A stretch of DNA of 64,000 nucleotides from Candidatus Saccharimonadota bacterium (GCA_017545525.1 JAFWMT010000007.1:62001-126000), one strand, 5' to 3'. Positions 8,778-17,612 are shown, numbered from the stretch's first letter. Numbers and translations are program-made. The notes: a model not told the origin generated them from the letters alone.

Positions 8778-9047
8778 CTACCAGCTACTCTTTGTTACAC
8801 CAGGAATCTCGCCTTTGCTAGCTTTTTCCCGGAAATTAATACGACTAAGTCCAAACCGACGCATATAGCCACGTGGACGACCATCGAGCATGTCGCGGTT
8901 TTTGAGCCGTGTCGGCGAAGCGTTGCGTGGCAACTTTTGTAATCCCTCGAGATCGCCAGCCGCCTTTAATGCCGCTCGCTTTTCTTTATATTTTTCATTC
9001 ATCTTGCGCCGTTTTTCGTCGCGAAGTACTGCAGATTTCTTAGCCAT
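8778..9047 (-). CDS. rpsN: 30S ribosomal protein uS14 (zinc-free type)
   Basis: 89 residues. This is the longer C-minus form of uS14: it lacks the CxxC...CxxC zinc pattern and has the internal insertion ([20 protein letters not shown]) and the conserved end [25 protein letters not shown] with a C-terminal SSW. It sits in the 30S head. It starts one base after the rplE stop and so is probably translated by reinitiation. Confidence 0.97.
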   Translation of the reverse strand: MAKKSAVLRDEKRRKMNEKYKEKRAALKAAGDLEGLQKLPRNASPTRLKNRDMLDGRPRGYMRRFGLSRINFREKASKGEIPGVTKSSW

Positions 9048-9048
9048 A

Positions 9049-9678
9049 CTATTTCGCCTCCTTAGAAAACGGCATTCCGAAGAGTTCTAGCAATTTTAGA
9101 CTTCCTTCCTTTGAACCATTTTTAATAATAAACGTAACTTCTAGGCCATGCAAAACCGACGCATCCTCGAAAGTAATTTCCGGAAATACCGTCTGTTCCT
9201 TTAGACCTAAATTATAGTTTCCTTGTGCATCAAACGCCGTGCGTGAAACACCATGAAAATCTCGTACATGCGGTAGAGTAATGTTAATTAATCTATCCAC
9301 AAATTCGTACATCTTATCATTGCGAAGCGTTGTTAAATATCCAACCGGTGCGCCCATGCCTTTACGAATTTTAAAGGTCGCAATCGATTTTTTTGCTAAT
9401 CGCGAAGTCGCTTTTTGACCTGTAATCTTCGCAAGTGTGAGTTCTACCGTTTCGGTAAATCTCTTGTCTTCGCGTTTCTTACCTACGCCCGACGAAACAA
9501 TCACCTTCTTTAGTTCTGGAACTTGGTTAATGTTAGCTAACCCTAATTCCTTCTGGAGTTTCGCCTTTAACTCTTTATTATAGAGCTCTTTGAGACGTGG
9601 TTGTGCTTTAGCTTCAGCTTTTACCGCTTTTTTCGCAGTAGTCGCTTTCGCTTCGGCAGCCGTTTTCTTTTCCGCCAT
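9049..9678 (-). CDS. rplE: 50S ribosomal protein uL5 with N-terminal extension
   Basis: 209 residues, about 30 more than usual. Residues 1-29 are an Ala/Lys-rich extension ([18 protein letters not shown]). The uL5 core follows: [28 protein letters not shown]-type segment, [18 protein letters not shown] and the conserved [31 protein letters not shown]. uL5 binds 5S rRNA and the P-site tRNA in the central protuberance. The low-complexity extension resembles those on several other proteins of this operon and may contact rRNA. Its ATG overlaps the rplX stop by one base. Confidence 0.97.
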   Translation of the reverse strand: MAEKKTAAEAKATTAKKAVKAEAKAQPRLKELYNKELKAKLQKELGLANINQVPELKKVIVSSGVGKKREDKRFTETVELTLAKITGQKATSRLAKKSIATFKIRKGMGAPVGYLTTLRNDKMYEFVDRLINITLPHVRDFHGVSRTAFDAQGNYNLGLKEQTVFPEITFEDASVLHGLEVTFIIKNGSKEGSLKLLELFGMPFSKEAK

Positions 9679-9977
9679 TACTTAGCTCCTTTCTTAACTT
9701 TTTTATCAGTCTCTTTGTCAACTTTTTTCACAGTAGACTTCACGTATTTTGAAGCCTCGACTAATTTCAAATTCGACAAATCAATTCCAACATGAATCGT
9801 CTTTTTCCCACCAGTAGGATTAATATAAGACTTTTTCATGTGGCGTTCAACTAATCCAATTCCTTCGAGCATCGCTTTACCAGCTCTGCAATCAATCTTT
9901 ACGATTTTAGCTTCTTTACCTTTGTGGTCTCCAGAAATTACTAAAACTTTGTCGTTAATCTTTAAGTTCTGTTTCAT
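9678..9977 (-). CDS. rplX: 50S ribosomal protein uL24
   Basis: 99 residues with the KOW motif NDKVLVISGDHKGKEAKIVK at the N-terminus and the family segment VERHMKKSYINPTGGKKTIHVGIDLSNLKLV. uL24 starts assembly of the 50S subunit by binding the 5' end of 23S rRNA near the exit tunnel. The last 25 residues are a lysine-rich tail (VKKVDKETDKKVKKGAK). It is directly abutted by rplN (no gap) and overlaps rplE by one base. Confidence 0.96.
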   Translation of the reverse strand: MKQNLKINDKVLVISGDHKGKEAKIVKIDCRAGKAMLEGIGLVERHMKKSYINPTGGKKTIHVGIDLSNLKLVEASKYVKSTVKKVDKETDKKVKKGAK

Positions 9978-10346
9978 TTAGAGTACCTCCGGTGCTAAGC
10001 TAATAATCTTCGTAAACCCAGCGTCACGTAGCTCCCTTGGAATTGGCCCGAATACACGTGTTCCGCGCGGAGTCTTGTCATCATTTACTAATACCGCCGC
10101 ATTTTCATCAAATCGGATGGTCGAACCATCTGGACGACGAATCGGCGCTACTGTTCTAACGATTACTGCGCGTACTACCGCTTTTTTCTTCACGTTCCCA
10201 GTCGGCGAAGCATCTTTAACCGAGCAAGTCACAATATCGCCTACCCTTGCATATCTCGCTCGAGTTCCGCCTAGTACCCGAATCACTCCAAGTTCTTTCG
10301 CACCTGAGTTATCTGCTACTTTTAATCTAGTTTCTTGCTGTATCAT
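9978..10346 (-). CDS. rplN: 50S ribosomal protein uL14
   Basis: 122 residues, the standard length. [27 protein letters not shown] is the conserved start and [25 protein letters not shown] the conserved end. uL14 lies at the subunit interface, contacts 16S rRNA, and is the docking site of the silencing factor RsfS. The start overlaps the rpsQ stop by one base. Confidence 0.98.
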   Translation of the reverse strand: MIQQETRLKVADNSGAKELGVIRVLGGTRARYARVGDIVTCSVKDASPTGNVKKKAVVRAVIVRTVAPIRRPDGSTIRFDENAAVLVNDDKTPRGTRVFGPIPRELRDAGFTKIISLAPEVL

Positions 10347-10717
10347 TACGCTTCCTCCCCTTCCGACTTCTCAGCCTTTTCAGCTTCAGCAGCTCTTTTT
10401 GCTCGCGCAGCCTCATCTGCACCAACTTTCTTTTCCTCGACCACCGTGTTCACATCTTCCTTAAGTTCGACTGTGCCACGTGCCTTCTCTAATACTTTCA
10501 CTAGCGTGTAAGCTTTCGTCTTCGCAATCGGACGACTCATCGTAATTTCAACTCGATCTCCTACGTGCGCTTCATTTTTTTCGTCATGCGCTGTATATTT
10601 TCGAGTCTTCGTATATTGCTTCCGATAAAGCGGATGAGTTTCTCGACTTACAATCGAGACGGTAATGGTCTTATCACGCTTATCAGAGGTTACAATTCCT
10701 ATAAGTGAGTGTGCCAT
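10346..10717 (-). CDS. rpsQ: 30S ribosomal protein uS17 with acidic C-terminal tail
   Basis: 123 residues; the conserved uS17 core is about 80 ([65 protein letters not shown]). The remaining 40 residues are a Glu/Ala/Lys-rich tail. uS17 organises the 5' domain of 16S rRNA. It follows rplP with a single intervening base, so there is no rpmC (uL29) gene at its usual place, and the tail does not look like the two-helix uL29 fold. Confidence 0.96.
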   Translation of the reverse strand: MAHSLIGIVTSDKRDKTITVSIVSRETHPLYRKQYTKTRKYTAHDEKNEAHVGDRVEITMSRPIAKTKAYTLVKVLEKARGTVELKEDVNTVVEEKKVGADEAARAKRAAEAEKAEKSEGEEA

Positions 10718-10718
10718 C

Positions 10719-11138
10719 TTAAAACTCCTCTTTCTTGATTATTTTACATTTCACTGGCAACTTGTGTGAAGCGAGTCTAAGGGCTTCACGTGCCTGCTCT
10801 TCCGTTACGTCTGCAATTTCGAACATCACCGTTCCAGCTTTCACTTTCGCTACGTAAAACTGCGGTTCACCTTTACCGGAGCCCATTTTTACGTCTAACG
10901 GTTTTTTGGAAACTGGCGTATGAGGGAAAATTCGAATCCAAATTTTACCACCACGCTTAATATAACGTGTAATTGCTTGACGAGCCGCCTCAATTTGACG
11001 CGAAGTCACGCGTTCGTTATCAAGCGACATTAATCCGAAATCTCCGAACGCAACCGTATTACAGCGCGTTGCGACGCCTTCGTTTTTACCTTTACGTACC
11101 TTACGATGCGGTACTTTCTTCGGAACTAAAATAGCCAT
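10719..11138 (-). CDS. rplP: 50S ribosomal protein uL16
   Basis: 139 residues, normal length. Conserved segments include [25 protein letters not shown], the [26 protein letters not shown] helix-strand region, and [18 protein letters not shown], the loop near the A-site tRNA elbow. The usual modified Arg sits in this last area. It lies one base below rpsC and one base above rpsQ. Confidence 0.97.
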   Translation of the reverse strand: MAILVPKKVPHRKVRKGKNEGVATRCNTVAFGDFGLMSLDNERVTSRQIEAARQAITRYIKRGGKIWIRIFPHTPVSKKPLDVKMGSGKGEPQFYVAKVKAGTVMFEIADVTEEQAREALRLASHKLPVKCKIIKKEEF

Positions 11139-11139
11139 T

Positions 11140-11766
11140 TTACTTCTCCCCCTTATAAATCCAAACTTTAACTCCTACGATACCAGCAATAGTCGGTGCG
11201 TGATGACAATGAAAGTCAATATCCGCACGAAGCGTATGTAGAGGCACTGAACCCTCAATAAACTTCTCACGTCGTGACATTTCTGCTCCATTTAACCGAC
11301 CTGCGACCTCGATTCTTACCCCCTTCGCGCCAGCGTTCATCGTAGATTGGAGTGCCATTTTTACTGCTCGACGGAAATTCATCCGTTTCCCGAGCTGAAA
11401 ACCGATATTTTCTGCTACTAATTTTGCATTCAATTCCGGTTTCTTCACCTCTTCGACATTAATTCGAATCGGTCCTTCTACAATTTTTTCCAATTGTTTC
11501 TTTAATTCATTAATACCTGCACCCTGCTTCCCGATTACTGCACCTGCTTTTGCAGTTAAAATCGTAATCGTAGTAAGATTTGCGGAGCGCTCGATATTCA
11601 CCCGCGCAATCGTTGGACGCGCTTTGAAACGCTCCTCAATTGTCTTGCGGATTTTATCGTCCTCAACAAGCCAGCGTCGAAAATCTGCCTTACGAGTAAA
11701 CCATTTCGAAGACCAATCTTTGCTCACTTGGAGACGGTAAGAGATGGGATTAACCTTCTGACCCAT
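11140..11766 (-). CDS. rpsC: 30S ribosomal protein uS3
   Basis: 208 residues. It shows [12 protein letters not shown] at the start, the type-II KH domain with the GxxG loop in [24 protein letters not shown] near residue 75, and the conserved C-terminal domain [21 protein letters not shown] and [11 protein letters not shown]. uS3 lines the mRNA entry channel in the 30S head and contributes to helicase activity. Slightly short because it lacks the basic tail seen in some bacteria. Confidence 0.98.
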   Translation of the reverse strand: MGQKVNPISYRLQVSKDWSSKWFTRKADFRRWLVEDDKIRKTIEERFKARPTIARVNIERSANLTTITILTAKAGAVIGKQGAGINELKKQLEKIVEGPIRINVEEVKKPELNAKLVAENIGFQLGKRMNFRRAVKMALQSTMNAGAKGVRIEVAGRLNGAEMSRREKFIEGSVPLHTLRADIDFHCHHAPTIAGIVGVKVWIYKGEK

Positions 11767-11767
11767 A

Positions 11768-12187
11768 TTACTTTTTCTCCTCTTTCGCTTCTGCCTTAGC
11801 TGGCTTTTCAGCCTTCTCGGCAGCTTTCTTTACTTTTTCTTCGCCTGCGACCTCAACAAATATGTTGGACGAAATTATTTCATACGGTAACGCACGACCT
11901 CTCGAAGCCGGTTTGTACCGACGCATTCGAGTTCCACTCGTGACAAAAATTCTTGCAATTCTAATCGTTTTCGGATCAATCGACACTTTCGCGTTATTTA
12001 ATAAATTCGCATTGGCCGATTCAACCGCCTTCAGTACCGCTCTTGCTGCTCGGCGTGGCGTGTGTTCTAAAATTACCACTGCATCCGATACGTATCGATC
12101 TCGTACCAACGCCGCCACGACATTCGTCTTTCTCGGCTGAGAATCGATTCCTTTTTCATATGCATGTGCAAAATATGTTTCCGCCAT
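11768..12187 (-). CDS. rplV: 50S ribosomal protein uL22 with Lys/Ala/Glu tail
   Basis: 139 residues; the core is about 110 (QPRKTNVVAALVRDRYVSDAVVILEHTPRRAARAVLKAVESANANLLNN, and the exit-tunnel hairpin near GTRMRRYKPASRGRALPYEIISSNIFVEV). The hairpin reaches the nascent-peptide tunnel, where macrolides act. The last 25 residues are a repeated KAEKPAKAEA-type tail. One base separates it from rpsC. Confidence 0.96.
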   Translation of the reverse strand: MAETYFAHAYEKGIDSQPRKTNVVAALVRDRYVSDAVVILEHTPRRAARAVLKAVESANANLLNNAKVSIDPKTIRIARIFVTSGTRMRRYKPASRGRALPYEIISSNIFVEVAGEEKVKKAAEKAEKPAKAEAKEEKK

Positions 12188-12190
12188 AGT

Positions 12191-12484
12191 TTATGCCTTT
12201 CCTTTCGCCGCTGCAGCTTCTGCAGCTTTCTTCCCACCATGGCGCTTAAATTTCCTCGTCGGCGCAAATTCACCAAGCTTATGACCAACCATATTTTCCG
12301 AAATAAATACTGGGACATGGACTTTGCCATTATGTACGGCAATCGTTCGACCTACCATTTCTGGCGAAATCGTAGATTGACGCGCCCAAGTCTTTACTAC
12401 GGTACGGTCTTCGCTGGAAAGCGCGGCGATTTTCTTCGCGAGTTTATAGTCCACAAACGGACCTTTCTTTAGACTCCTCGACAT
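12191..12484 (-). CDS. rpsS: 30S ribosomal protein uS19
   Basis: 97 residues. It has the conserved [50 protein letters not shown] and [20 protein letters not shown] segments. uS19 lies in the 30S head near the tRNA anticodon stem and pairs with uS13. An alanine-rich 14-residue tail follows the core. The start overlaps the rplB stop by one base. Confidence 0.97.
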   Translation of the reverse strand: MSRSLKKGPFVDYKLAKKIAALSSEDRTVVKTWARQSTISPEMVGRTIAVHNGKVHVPVFISENMVGHKLGEFAPTRKFKRHGGKKAAEAAAAKGKA

Positions 12485-13320
12485 TATTTCCTCTTTCCTT
12501 CGTGGCGACTGCGCACGATCATTTTATTAGTTTTCTTATTGTGACGGGTTCTATACCCTAACGTTAATTGACCCCACGGCGTTCTTGGTGCTTTACCCGA
12601 ACCATGACGACCACCATCACCACCACCATGTGGGTGATCCGTCGCGTTCATCACGACACCACGTACCGTTGGACGAATTCCTTTACGGCGCCTTCGACCA
12701 GCCGCGCCAACTTTCACATTCTGATGTTGTACGTTCGAAACTGTACCAATCGATGCGGTACATCCAACTAAAACTTTTCTCACTTCGCCCGATGGCATTC
12801 TTAAAGTAGCATAGCCATCTTCTTTTGCCATCAACTGAGCTTGCGCTCCCGCTGCACGTACCATTTGCGCTCCCTTACCAGGAGTCAATTCAACTGCATA
12901 GACAAATGTACCAACTGGGATATTCTCAAGCGGCATTCGGCTCGACTCTTCAACTTCAATTTCTTTACCAGTTTTAAAGGTCGTACCTTTCGCCATTTTC
13001 GTATCCGCAAGCACATAATAATATGCACCGTTGTTGTCTTTTACTCGAGCAATTCGTGCCGAGCGATTCGGATCGTATTCGATTTCTTCTACCGTGAAAG
13101 TTAAATCTTCTGGTAGTTTGTAGGTCAAAATTCGATAGTGACGCTTTACTCCGCCACCACGATGTCGAACCGTAATTCGACCCTGATTGTTTTTGCCCGC
13201 CTGCTGCTTTTTCGCTTTGAGGAGCGATTTCATCGGCTTATTCGTCGTAATCTGATCGTAATCTTCGGTCGTTTTCTGACGTTGTGCCGGCGTAATTGGG
13301 CGGTAAGCCTTAATAGCCAT
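12484..13320 (-). CDS. rplB: 50S ribosomal protein uL2
   Basis: 278 residues, full length. [37 protein letters not shown]-type segment (residues 43-64), and the C-terminal [32 protein letters not shown], which carries the conserved HGGG histidine near the peptidyl-transferase centre. uL2 is required for subunit association and for assembly of the catalytic centre. Abuts rplW with a one-base overlap. Confidence 0.98.
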   Translation of the reverse strand: MAIKAYRPITPAQRQKTTEDYDQITTNKPMKSLLKAKKQQAGKNNQGRITVRHRGGGVKRHYRILTYKLPEDLTFTVEEIEYDPNRSARIARVKDNNGAYYYVLADTKMAKGTTFKTGKEIEVEESSRMPLENIPVGTFVYAVELTPGKGAQMVRAAGAQAQLMAKEDGYATLRMPSGEVRKVLVGCTASIGTVSNVQHQNVKVGAAGRRRRKGIRPTVRGVVMNATDHPHGGGDGGRHGSGKAPRTPWGQLTLGYRTRHNKKTNKMIVRSRHEGKRK

Positions 13321-13712
13321 TACTTCTTCTCCTTCCCTGCATTCTTGTCCGCCTTAGCCTTTTTCTCAGCTTTAGCTTCCTTTGCGCTGGTATTATTATT
13401 TTCTGGCTCTTCATCAAATACTCTGATTGAATTGCCCTTCTTTAATCTTACGTAAGCATATTTTTTATCTTGGCGATGCGTAATGCCAGGATAAGCATGC
13501 TTACCTTTACTAAATTTCGTTTTCTTACCATTGCGAATTAACGTTCGCACATCTGTAACCGTAACATTAAACTCGTCTTCAACCATCTTCGCAATCTCTT
13601 GCTTCGAAGCACTGCGCTTAACTGGGAAAACGTAAATACGATTCGTCTGTTCGAGATAACTCTTTTCCGTCGCACGTGGTTCTAACATATTCAATTTCAC
13701 TTTTTCCGCCAT
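13320..13712 (-). CDS. rplW: 50S ribosomal protein uL23
   Basis: 130 residues. The core has EPRATEKSYLEQTNRIYVFPVKRSASKQEIAKMVEDEFNVTVTDVRTL, then the basic loop KTKFSKGKHAYPGITHRQDKKYAYVRL, and a Lys/Ala-rich tail of about 30 residues after the conserved core. uL23 forms the docking platform for SRP and trigger factor at the tunnel exit. It is one base below rplD. Confidence 0.95.
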   Translation of the reverse strand: MAEKVKLNMLEPRATEKSYLEQTNRIYVFPVKRSASKQEIAKMVEDEFNVTVTDVRTLIRNGKKTKFSKGKHAYPGITHRQDKKYAYVRLKKGNSIRVFDEEPENNNTSAKEAKAEKKAKADKNAGKEKK

Positions 13713-13713
13713 T

Positions 13714-14313
13714 TTATTTCTCCTTTCCCATTAGCCACTCTTCAGTCGCCTTTAAAGATTTTTCCGAGAATAAAATCGCGTCCGCGTTCATGATATCAAA
13801 TACATTAAGGTAAGTCGCACGTACTAATTTTACATTCGGTAAATTGTTAGTCGAGCGTAAAGCTTCCGGAGTTTTCTCCGCCGCTACTGCTAATACGTTC
13901 TTACCTTCAAGTTTCAATTCTTTCAAAATCTTTACCGCATCTTTTGTTTTTCCGGTCAACTTCGCCTCTTTCTCTAAAACTACCACGGCTTTATCCGCAT
14001 TTTTCATCGATAAAGCTTGTCGTACTGCTAGAAGTTTCGACGATTTAGCAATTTTCTTCGTGAAATTTTCTTCACCAGTTCGTCCAAATGCTACACCACC
14101 ATGTCGCCAAATCGGGTTTCTCGTCGAACCAAATCGCGCTCGACCAGTACCTTTTTGTCGCCATGGTTTCTTTCCGCCACCTCTAACTTCGCCTCGCTTT
14201 AAGGTCTTTGCGTGCGAAGAACGAGAATTCGCAAGATACGCATCATAAGCTAACTTTACAAGCTCATGATTTTCCACCTTTAGACCAAATACATCTTTAT
14301 TAAGCGTCGCCAT
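13714..14313 (-). CDS. rplD: 50S ribosomal protein uL4
   Basis: 199 residues. The tunnel-loop signature SRSSHAKTLKRGEVRGGGKKPWRQKGTGRARFGSTRNPIWRHGGVAFG occupies residues 30-78, and the C-terminal globular domain ends with ILFSEKSLKATEEWL. In Escherichia coli this protein also represses its own operon by binding the S10 leader; an analogous role with the leader upstream of rplC here is only a possibility. One base below rplC. Confidence 0.97.
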   Translation of the reverse strand: MATLNKDVFGLKVENHELVKLAYDAYLANSRSSHAKTLKRGEVRGGGKKPWRQKGTGRARFGSTRNPIWRHGGVAFGRTGEENFTKKIAKSSKLLAVRQALSMKNADKAVVVLEKEAKLTGKTKDAVKILKELKLEGKNVLAVAAEKTPEALRSTNNLPNVKLVRATYLNVFDIMNADAILFSEKSLKATEEWLMGKEK

Positions 14314-14314
14314 C

Positions 14315-14935
14315 TTACTCCTTTCCCTCTACCGCTACAATGCCCTTATTTGGACCAGGCACTGCACCTTTAAGACCAATCAAATTTTTCTCCACATCAA
14401 TATAAGCGACTGTCAAGTTCTTTACAGTTACTTGCTCGTGTCCCATTCGACCAGGCATTTTCTTACCTTTGAACACTTTTTGTGGATACATCGAACCAAT
14501 CGAACCGACTCTACGAATGTTTCCTTTGAAACCATGCGTATTACGCGATTCGTTAAAGTTCCAACGCTTTACCGTACCAGCATACCCCTTACCTTTAGAA
14601 GTACCTGTTACAGTTACTTTATCTCCTAATTTGAAACTTTCAACGGTTAATTTATCGCCGAGCTTCGTTTCTTCCGCAATTTCCTCAACGCGAAATTCCT
14701 TCAGAACCTTAGGATTGATATTTTCACCGGCCTTTTTTACGTGACCGGAAACCGACTTGCTCAGATTCTTACCCTGACCGTAGCCCACTTGCACAGCATT
14801 ATAACCATCTTTTTCGACAGTCTTTATCTGAGTCACTATGCACGGACCGGCTTGTAGAATAGTCACTGGGGTGACTACGCCATCTTCACCGATAATCTGG
14901 GTCATACCAACTTTGGTGCCGAGAATGACTTGCAT
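14315..14935 (-). CDS. rplC: 50S ribosomal protein uL3
   Basis: 206 residues from the ATG at 14935, which begins with the canonical MQVILGTKVGMTQIIGEDGVV and is preceded by AAAGGAAAGGAATAGG as ribosome binding site. A longer frame from 15016 would add 27 residues from the leader and is rejected. The core has the central TGTSKGKGYAGTVKRWNF loop near the peptidyl-transferase centre and RRVGSIGSMYPQKVFKGKKMPGRMGHEQVT. uL3 is an assembly initiator for 23S rRNA. First gene of the operon; rpsJ, usually just upstream, is not in this window. Confidence 0.97.
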   Translation of the reverse strand: MQVILGTKVGMTQIIGEDGVVTPVTILQAGPCIVTQIKTVEKDGYNAVQVGYGQGKNLSKSVSGHVKKAGENINPKVLKEFRVEEIAEETKLGDKLTVESFKLGDKVTVTGTSKGKGYAGTVKRWNFNESRNTHGFKGNIRRVGSIGSMYPQKVFKGKKMPGRMGHEQVTVKNLTVAYIDVEKNLIGLKGAVPGPNKGIVAVEGKE

Positions 14936-15032
14936 CCTATTCCTTTCCTTTATTATTTTTTCTCCACGCGCCCTATAAGCGCAGTTTTTTGAATTTTGCC
15001 TCTGTACAACAAGCAAAATTGCACTATTAAAA

Positions 15033-15079
15033 CTAGACTTTTAGGCCGGTTTCCTTTAAGGACCTCACCTTATGTCTAG
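15033..15079 (-). promoter_or_regulatory. Structured leader of the ribosomal operon
   Basis: The roughly 150-base leader contains CTAGAC (15079-15074 on the minus strand) paired with GTCTAG (15038-15033), enclosing a smaller hairpin with GGTCCT, TAA, AGGAAACC. The arrangement is compatible with an autoregulatory r-protein site or a plain stabilising stem; neither is proven. Confidence 0.4.
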
Positions 15080-15090
15080 ATAATACGTTT

Positions 15091-15119
15091 ATTTTATCAC
15101 ACTTTTTCTATCTTTACAA
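15091..15119 (-). promoter_or_regulatory. Promoter of the rplC-rpsH operon
   Basis: Minus strand TTGTAA (15119-15114), 17 bases, TAAAAT (15096-15091). Transcription would begin about 150 bases before rplC. Confidence 0.6.
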
Positions 15120-15151
15120 CCCCTATTTATAGAAAATCATGGAAATTCATG

Positions 15152-15180
15152 AAAAAAGTCCCCGACCTTACGTCGGGGAC
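15152..15180 (-). terminator. Terminator of the 114-residue protein gene
   Basis: GTCCCCGAC stem, 5-base loop, GTCGGGGAC, then TTTTTT on the minus strand. A perfect 9-base-pair stem just after the stop codon. Confidence 0.93.
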
Positions 15181-15186
15181 GAAACT

Positions 15187-15531
15187 TCAAGCTATTCTTT
15201 TTTCTAATGTCCTTTGCAAGACGTGTTTCAGCTGCTTTAAAAATTTGTCATTTTTCCGCAGCTCAACGATTGACAGAATCGCGACATCCTTTACTCTGTC
15301 GCAGATGTCTCTCTCTGCCACGTCCATCATGTCGTAAACATAGCAAAGCGCATAATACTTTCTGTCCGGTTTTTTAGTATTATCTTTATGTAACGCTCCC
15401 CTTATTAGCTCCAGAGATTTTTTTGCCTGAGTTCGTGAGAGTTTTTCCAACTCTCGCCCTTCTGTCCTCAATAACGCATTTAAGAATCTTCTGGTTCTTT
15501 CTACTTCTTCTGGTGTCTGTTTTCTTTCCAT
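15187..15531 (-). CDS. Hypothetical protein, 114 residues
   Basis: Not recognised. A soluble, charged, largely helical protein without membrane segment or signal peptide; residues 1-60 are rich in Glu, Arg and Lys (PEEVERTRRFLNALLRTE), followed by PDRKYYALCYVYDMMDVAERDICDRVKD. It has its own extended -10 promoter (15595-15603), a leader of about 60 bases, a strong GGGGG ribosome binding site, and its own perfect terminator. Its composition is less AT-rich than the glycan genes. It is one of four such stand-alone small genes between 15187 and 18583, which suggests a set of individually regulated accessory proteins. Confidence 0.75.
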   Translation of the reverse strand: MERKQTPEEVERTRRFLNALLRTEGRELEKLSRTQAKKSLELIRGALHKDNTKKPDRKYYALCYVYDMMDVAERDICDRVKDVAILSIVELRKNDKFLKQLKHVLQRTLEKRIA

Positions 15532-15594
15532 AACATAACCCCCTTTACCTTTAGCTTTAAAGTTTCAAGCGACAAAAACTGCCACCATACCCTA

Positions 15595-15603
15595 ATTATA
15601 GCA
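15595..15603 (-). promoter_or_regulatory. Promoter -10 of the 114-residue protein gene
   Basis: TGCTATAAT on the minus strand, 63 bases above the ATG at 15531; the leader ends with AAAGGGGGTT as ribosome binding site. Confidence 0.65.
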
Positions 15604-15642
15604 CAAATACCCAAAAAAGTCAAGACTAACAGCTTGAAACCA

Positions 15643-15672
15643 AGAAAAACTCCGGCCTTAACGACCGGAGTT
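15643..15672 (-). terminator. Terminator overlapping the stop codon of the 255-residue protein gene
   Basis: Minus strand AACTCCGG, 9-base loop, CCGGAGTT, then TTTC. The TAA stop of the upstream gene lies inside the loop of the hairpin. Confidence 0.85.
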
Positions 15673-16425
15673 CATCAGATAAAATGGAATGTTCAGCATA
15701 TGTTCGACAATCTCTTCATTTATAACAAAATTTATAAACGCACTTAAAAGTAATGATTTTTCCGGTTCAGAAATATTCTTCCTTAAGAACTTACTCTTAA
15801 CCAACCAAAAAACCAATTCTTTTTGAGCCGGAGAAAACAGCTCTTCTAAAACCACTGCGATTCTTTCATCGAATTCATTAAAATCACTCGTCTCATACCA
15901 AACAGCACACTCTTGATCATAATAGCCACAGCGATATTCATTTAGCTTCCGATGCAGTTCCAGAAGCGGAGACGTCTTTTTATTGAATAAACTATAGGCC
16001 GCCCTACTTAAAACACTATTTTGTTCCTCTAGCTCTTTCATAAAGAACGGATCATTGCTCAAGTTCACGAAATAATGCAATATGCCCCATAGCAATTTGA
16101 AATTTTCCGTTTCCATGTCAAATCTTATGTAGTTGTTCTGCTCAAGTCCCGATACAATCTCAGAAGTTATTCTCTTGGCTCGAAGTTCATATTCTTCACG
16201 CCACAATCTTTCATACTCATTCTCAGATTCGTTCTTGACACGAAAATTATTTTTCCTGCAAATCATTCTGAAAATCATCTCTCTAAGCTCGGTACCATCA
16301 ATACGCCTCGCTAAACGGAGTATTATTCTAGGACTCACAAACTTAATTAAATCATAGGTTTCTTGATCAAGATCTAACCTAGATAGCTTCAAACCCCGCT
16401 CCCTTCTACAAAAAAACTCAGCCAT
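15658..16425 (-). CDS. Hypothetical protein, about 255 residues
   Basis: Not recognised. A soluble protein with a helical, charged sequence (FDMETENFKLLWGILHYFVNLSNDPFFMKELEEQ in the middle) and no transmembrane segment. I start it at 16425 because GGGAGGGTGACAAA just upstream is a good ribosome binding site; the frame from 16449 would put this site inside the gene. The promoter (16498-16526) is TTGACT-17-TATGAT and the leader can form a GAATCAT/ATGATTC stem. Own terminator, overlapping the stop codon. Belongs to the cluster of orphan single-gene units beside prfB. Confidence 0.7.
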   Translation of the reverse strand: MAEFFCRRERGLKLSRLDLDQETYDLIKFVSPRIILRLARRIDGTELREMIFRMICRKNNFRVKNESENEYERLWREEYELRAKRITSEIVSGLEQNNYIRFDMETENFKLLWGILHYFVNLSNDPFFMKELEEQNSVLSRAAYSLFNKKTSPLLELHRKLNEYRCGYYDQECAVWYETSDFNEFDERIAVVLEELFSPAQKELVFWLVKSKFLRKNISEPEKSLLLSAFINFVINEEIVEHMLNIPFYLMNSGR

Positions 16426-16497
16426 TTTGTCACCCTCCCTTTTTGGCATAGAATCATTCCATTTTTAAACAACGAGCTACTAAAAGCTATGATTCAT

Positions 16498-16526
16498 ATC
16501 ATAACATTAAAATATAACAAAGTCAA
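16498..16526 (-). promoter_or_regulatory. Promoter of the 255-residue protein gene
   Basis: TTGACT (16526-16521), 17 bases, TATGAT (16503-16498) with TG-T extension on the minus strand. It touches the prfB stop codon. Confidence 0.65.
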
Positions 16527-16527
16527 A

Positions 16528-17604
16528 CTAAACCATATTTTCTAGATAAGAATCAATAAACCCCTCAATTTTCCCGTCCAACACCGCCTCTGGATCAGTT
16601 TCTTCATAGCCTGTTCTCGTGTCTTTTACTAACTTATAAGGCTGTAAAACATAATTCCTGATCTGTTGACCCCAGCCTGCCGATTCGCCTGCCCTAAGTT
16701 CGCCAATCGTCTCCGCATGCTGCTCTAATTTCATCTGCACCAATTTCCCCCTTAAAATTTCCATCGCCTTCTCTTTATTTTGTAACTGCGACCGCTCATT
16801 CTGAATCGCCACAACCGTATTCGTCGGCAAATGTGTAATTCTTACCGCTGAATTTGTCGTATTAACCGACTGGCCTCCATGTCCTCCTGAATGATAAACG
16901 TCAATTCGTAAATCTTTATCGTCTATTTCTACCTCCGTGTCTGCCTTTATCACCGGCAAAACTTCAACTAACGCAAACGAAGTTTGGCGCAAATTATTCG
17001 CATTAAACGGCGACAGCCTTACTAACCGATGTACTCCGTGCTCCGATTTTAAAAGCCCATAAGCATTCATCCCTGTAATTTCATAAACTGCCGTCTTGAT
17101 CCCCGCTTCTTCGCCTTCGACTCGCTCTAAAGCCGTAACCTTAAAACCTTTTCGCTCAAAAAACCTCAAATACATCCGTTCCAATATCCCCGCCCAGTCC
17201 ATCGCCTCTGTTCCGCCTGCCCCTGACGTAATTCTTAAAATCGCATCATTCGCATCATATTCCCCCTGAAACCTCAAAGCTTTCTTCAACTCGCCTAGCT
17301 CTTTTTCCATCGCCGCTATCTGTTCACTAAATTCATCTTTCAAACTCTCGTCCGAAATCCCGATTAACTCCCTTAAATCTTCAATTTGCGTCTTTAATAG
17401 TACATACGGCGCAGTTTCATCCTGCAATTTTGCTAATTCCTGATTTTTCTCCGTCGCCTCTTTCACATCTCGCCAAATTTCCGGTTCCGCCACCTCTTTT
17501 TCCAACTTTTTTATCTTCCCTAACTTCTTCTCTATCTCCAATTTTTCATACACCTTTAAAAATTCCCCCGCGAGTTCAGTTAATTTTTTCTCTAATTCTT
17601 GCAT
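16528..17604 (-). CDS. prfB: Peptide chain release factor 2
   Basis: 358 residues. It has the peptidyl-hydrolysis motif in YHSGGHGGQSVNTTNSAVRITH (GGQ near residue 240) and the stop-codon reading tripeptide SPF in LVRLSPFNANNLRQTSF near 197, which is the RF2 signature for UGA and UAA. Its presence supports UGA being a true stop in this genome. Unlike many RF2 genes it reads through in one frame, with no programmed frameshift near codon 25. Its -10 element ends 8 bases before the ATG, so the mRNA is practically leaderless. Monocistronic; the downstream gene has its own promoter. Confidence 0.96.
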   Translation of the reverse strand: MQELEKKLTELAGEFLKVYEKLEIEKKLGKIKKLEKEVAEPEIWRDVKEATEKNQELAKLQDETAPYVLLKTQIEDLRELIGISDESLKDEFSEQIAAMEKELGELKKALRFQGEYDANDAILRITSGAGGTEAMDWAGILERMYLRFFERKGFKVTALERVEGEEAGIKTAVYEITGMNAYGLLKSEHGVHRLVRLSPFNANNLRQTSFALVEVLPVIKADTEVEIDDKDLRIDVYHSGGHGGQSVNTTNSAVRITHLPTNTVVAIQNERSQLQNKEKAMEILRGKLVQMKLEQHAETIGELRAGESAGWGQQIRNYVLQPYKLVKDTRTGYEETDPEAVLDGKIEGFIDSYLENMV

Positions 17605-17612
17605 CTTTTCTT

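Noticed and set aside
14936-15016. Longer start of rplC
   Set aside because: It would code over the leader; the canonical uL3 N-terminus and an SD are at 14935.
16528-17604. Programmed frameshift in prfB
   Set aside because: The N-terminal coding region is open in a single frame with no early TGA; no slip site is needed.
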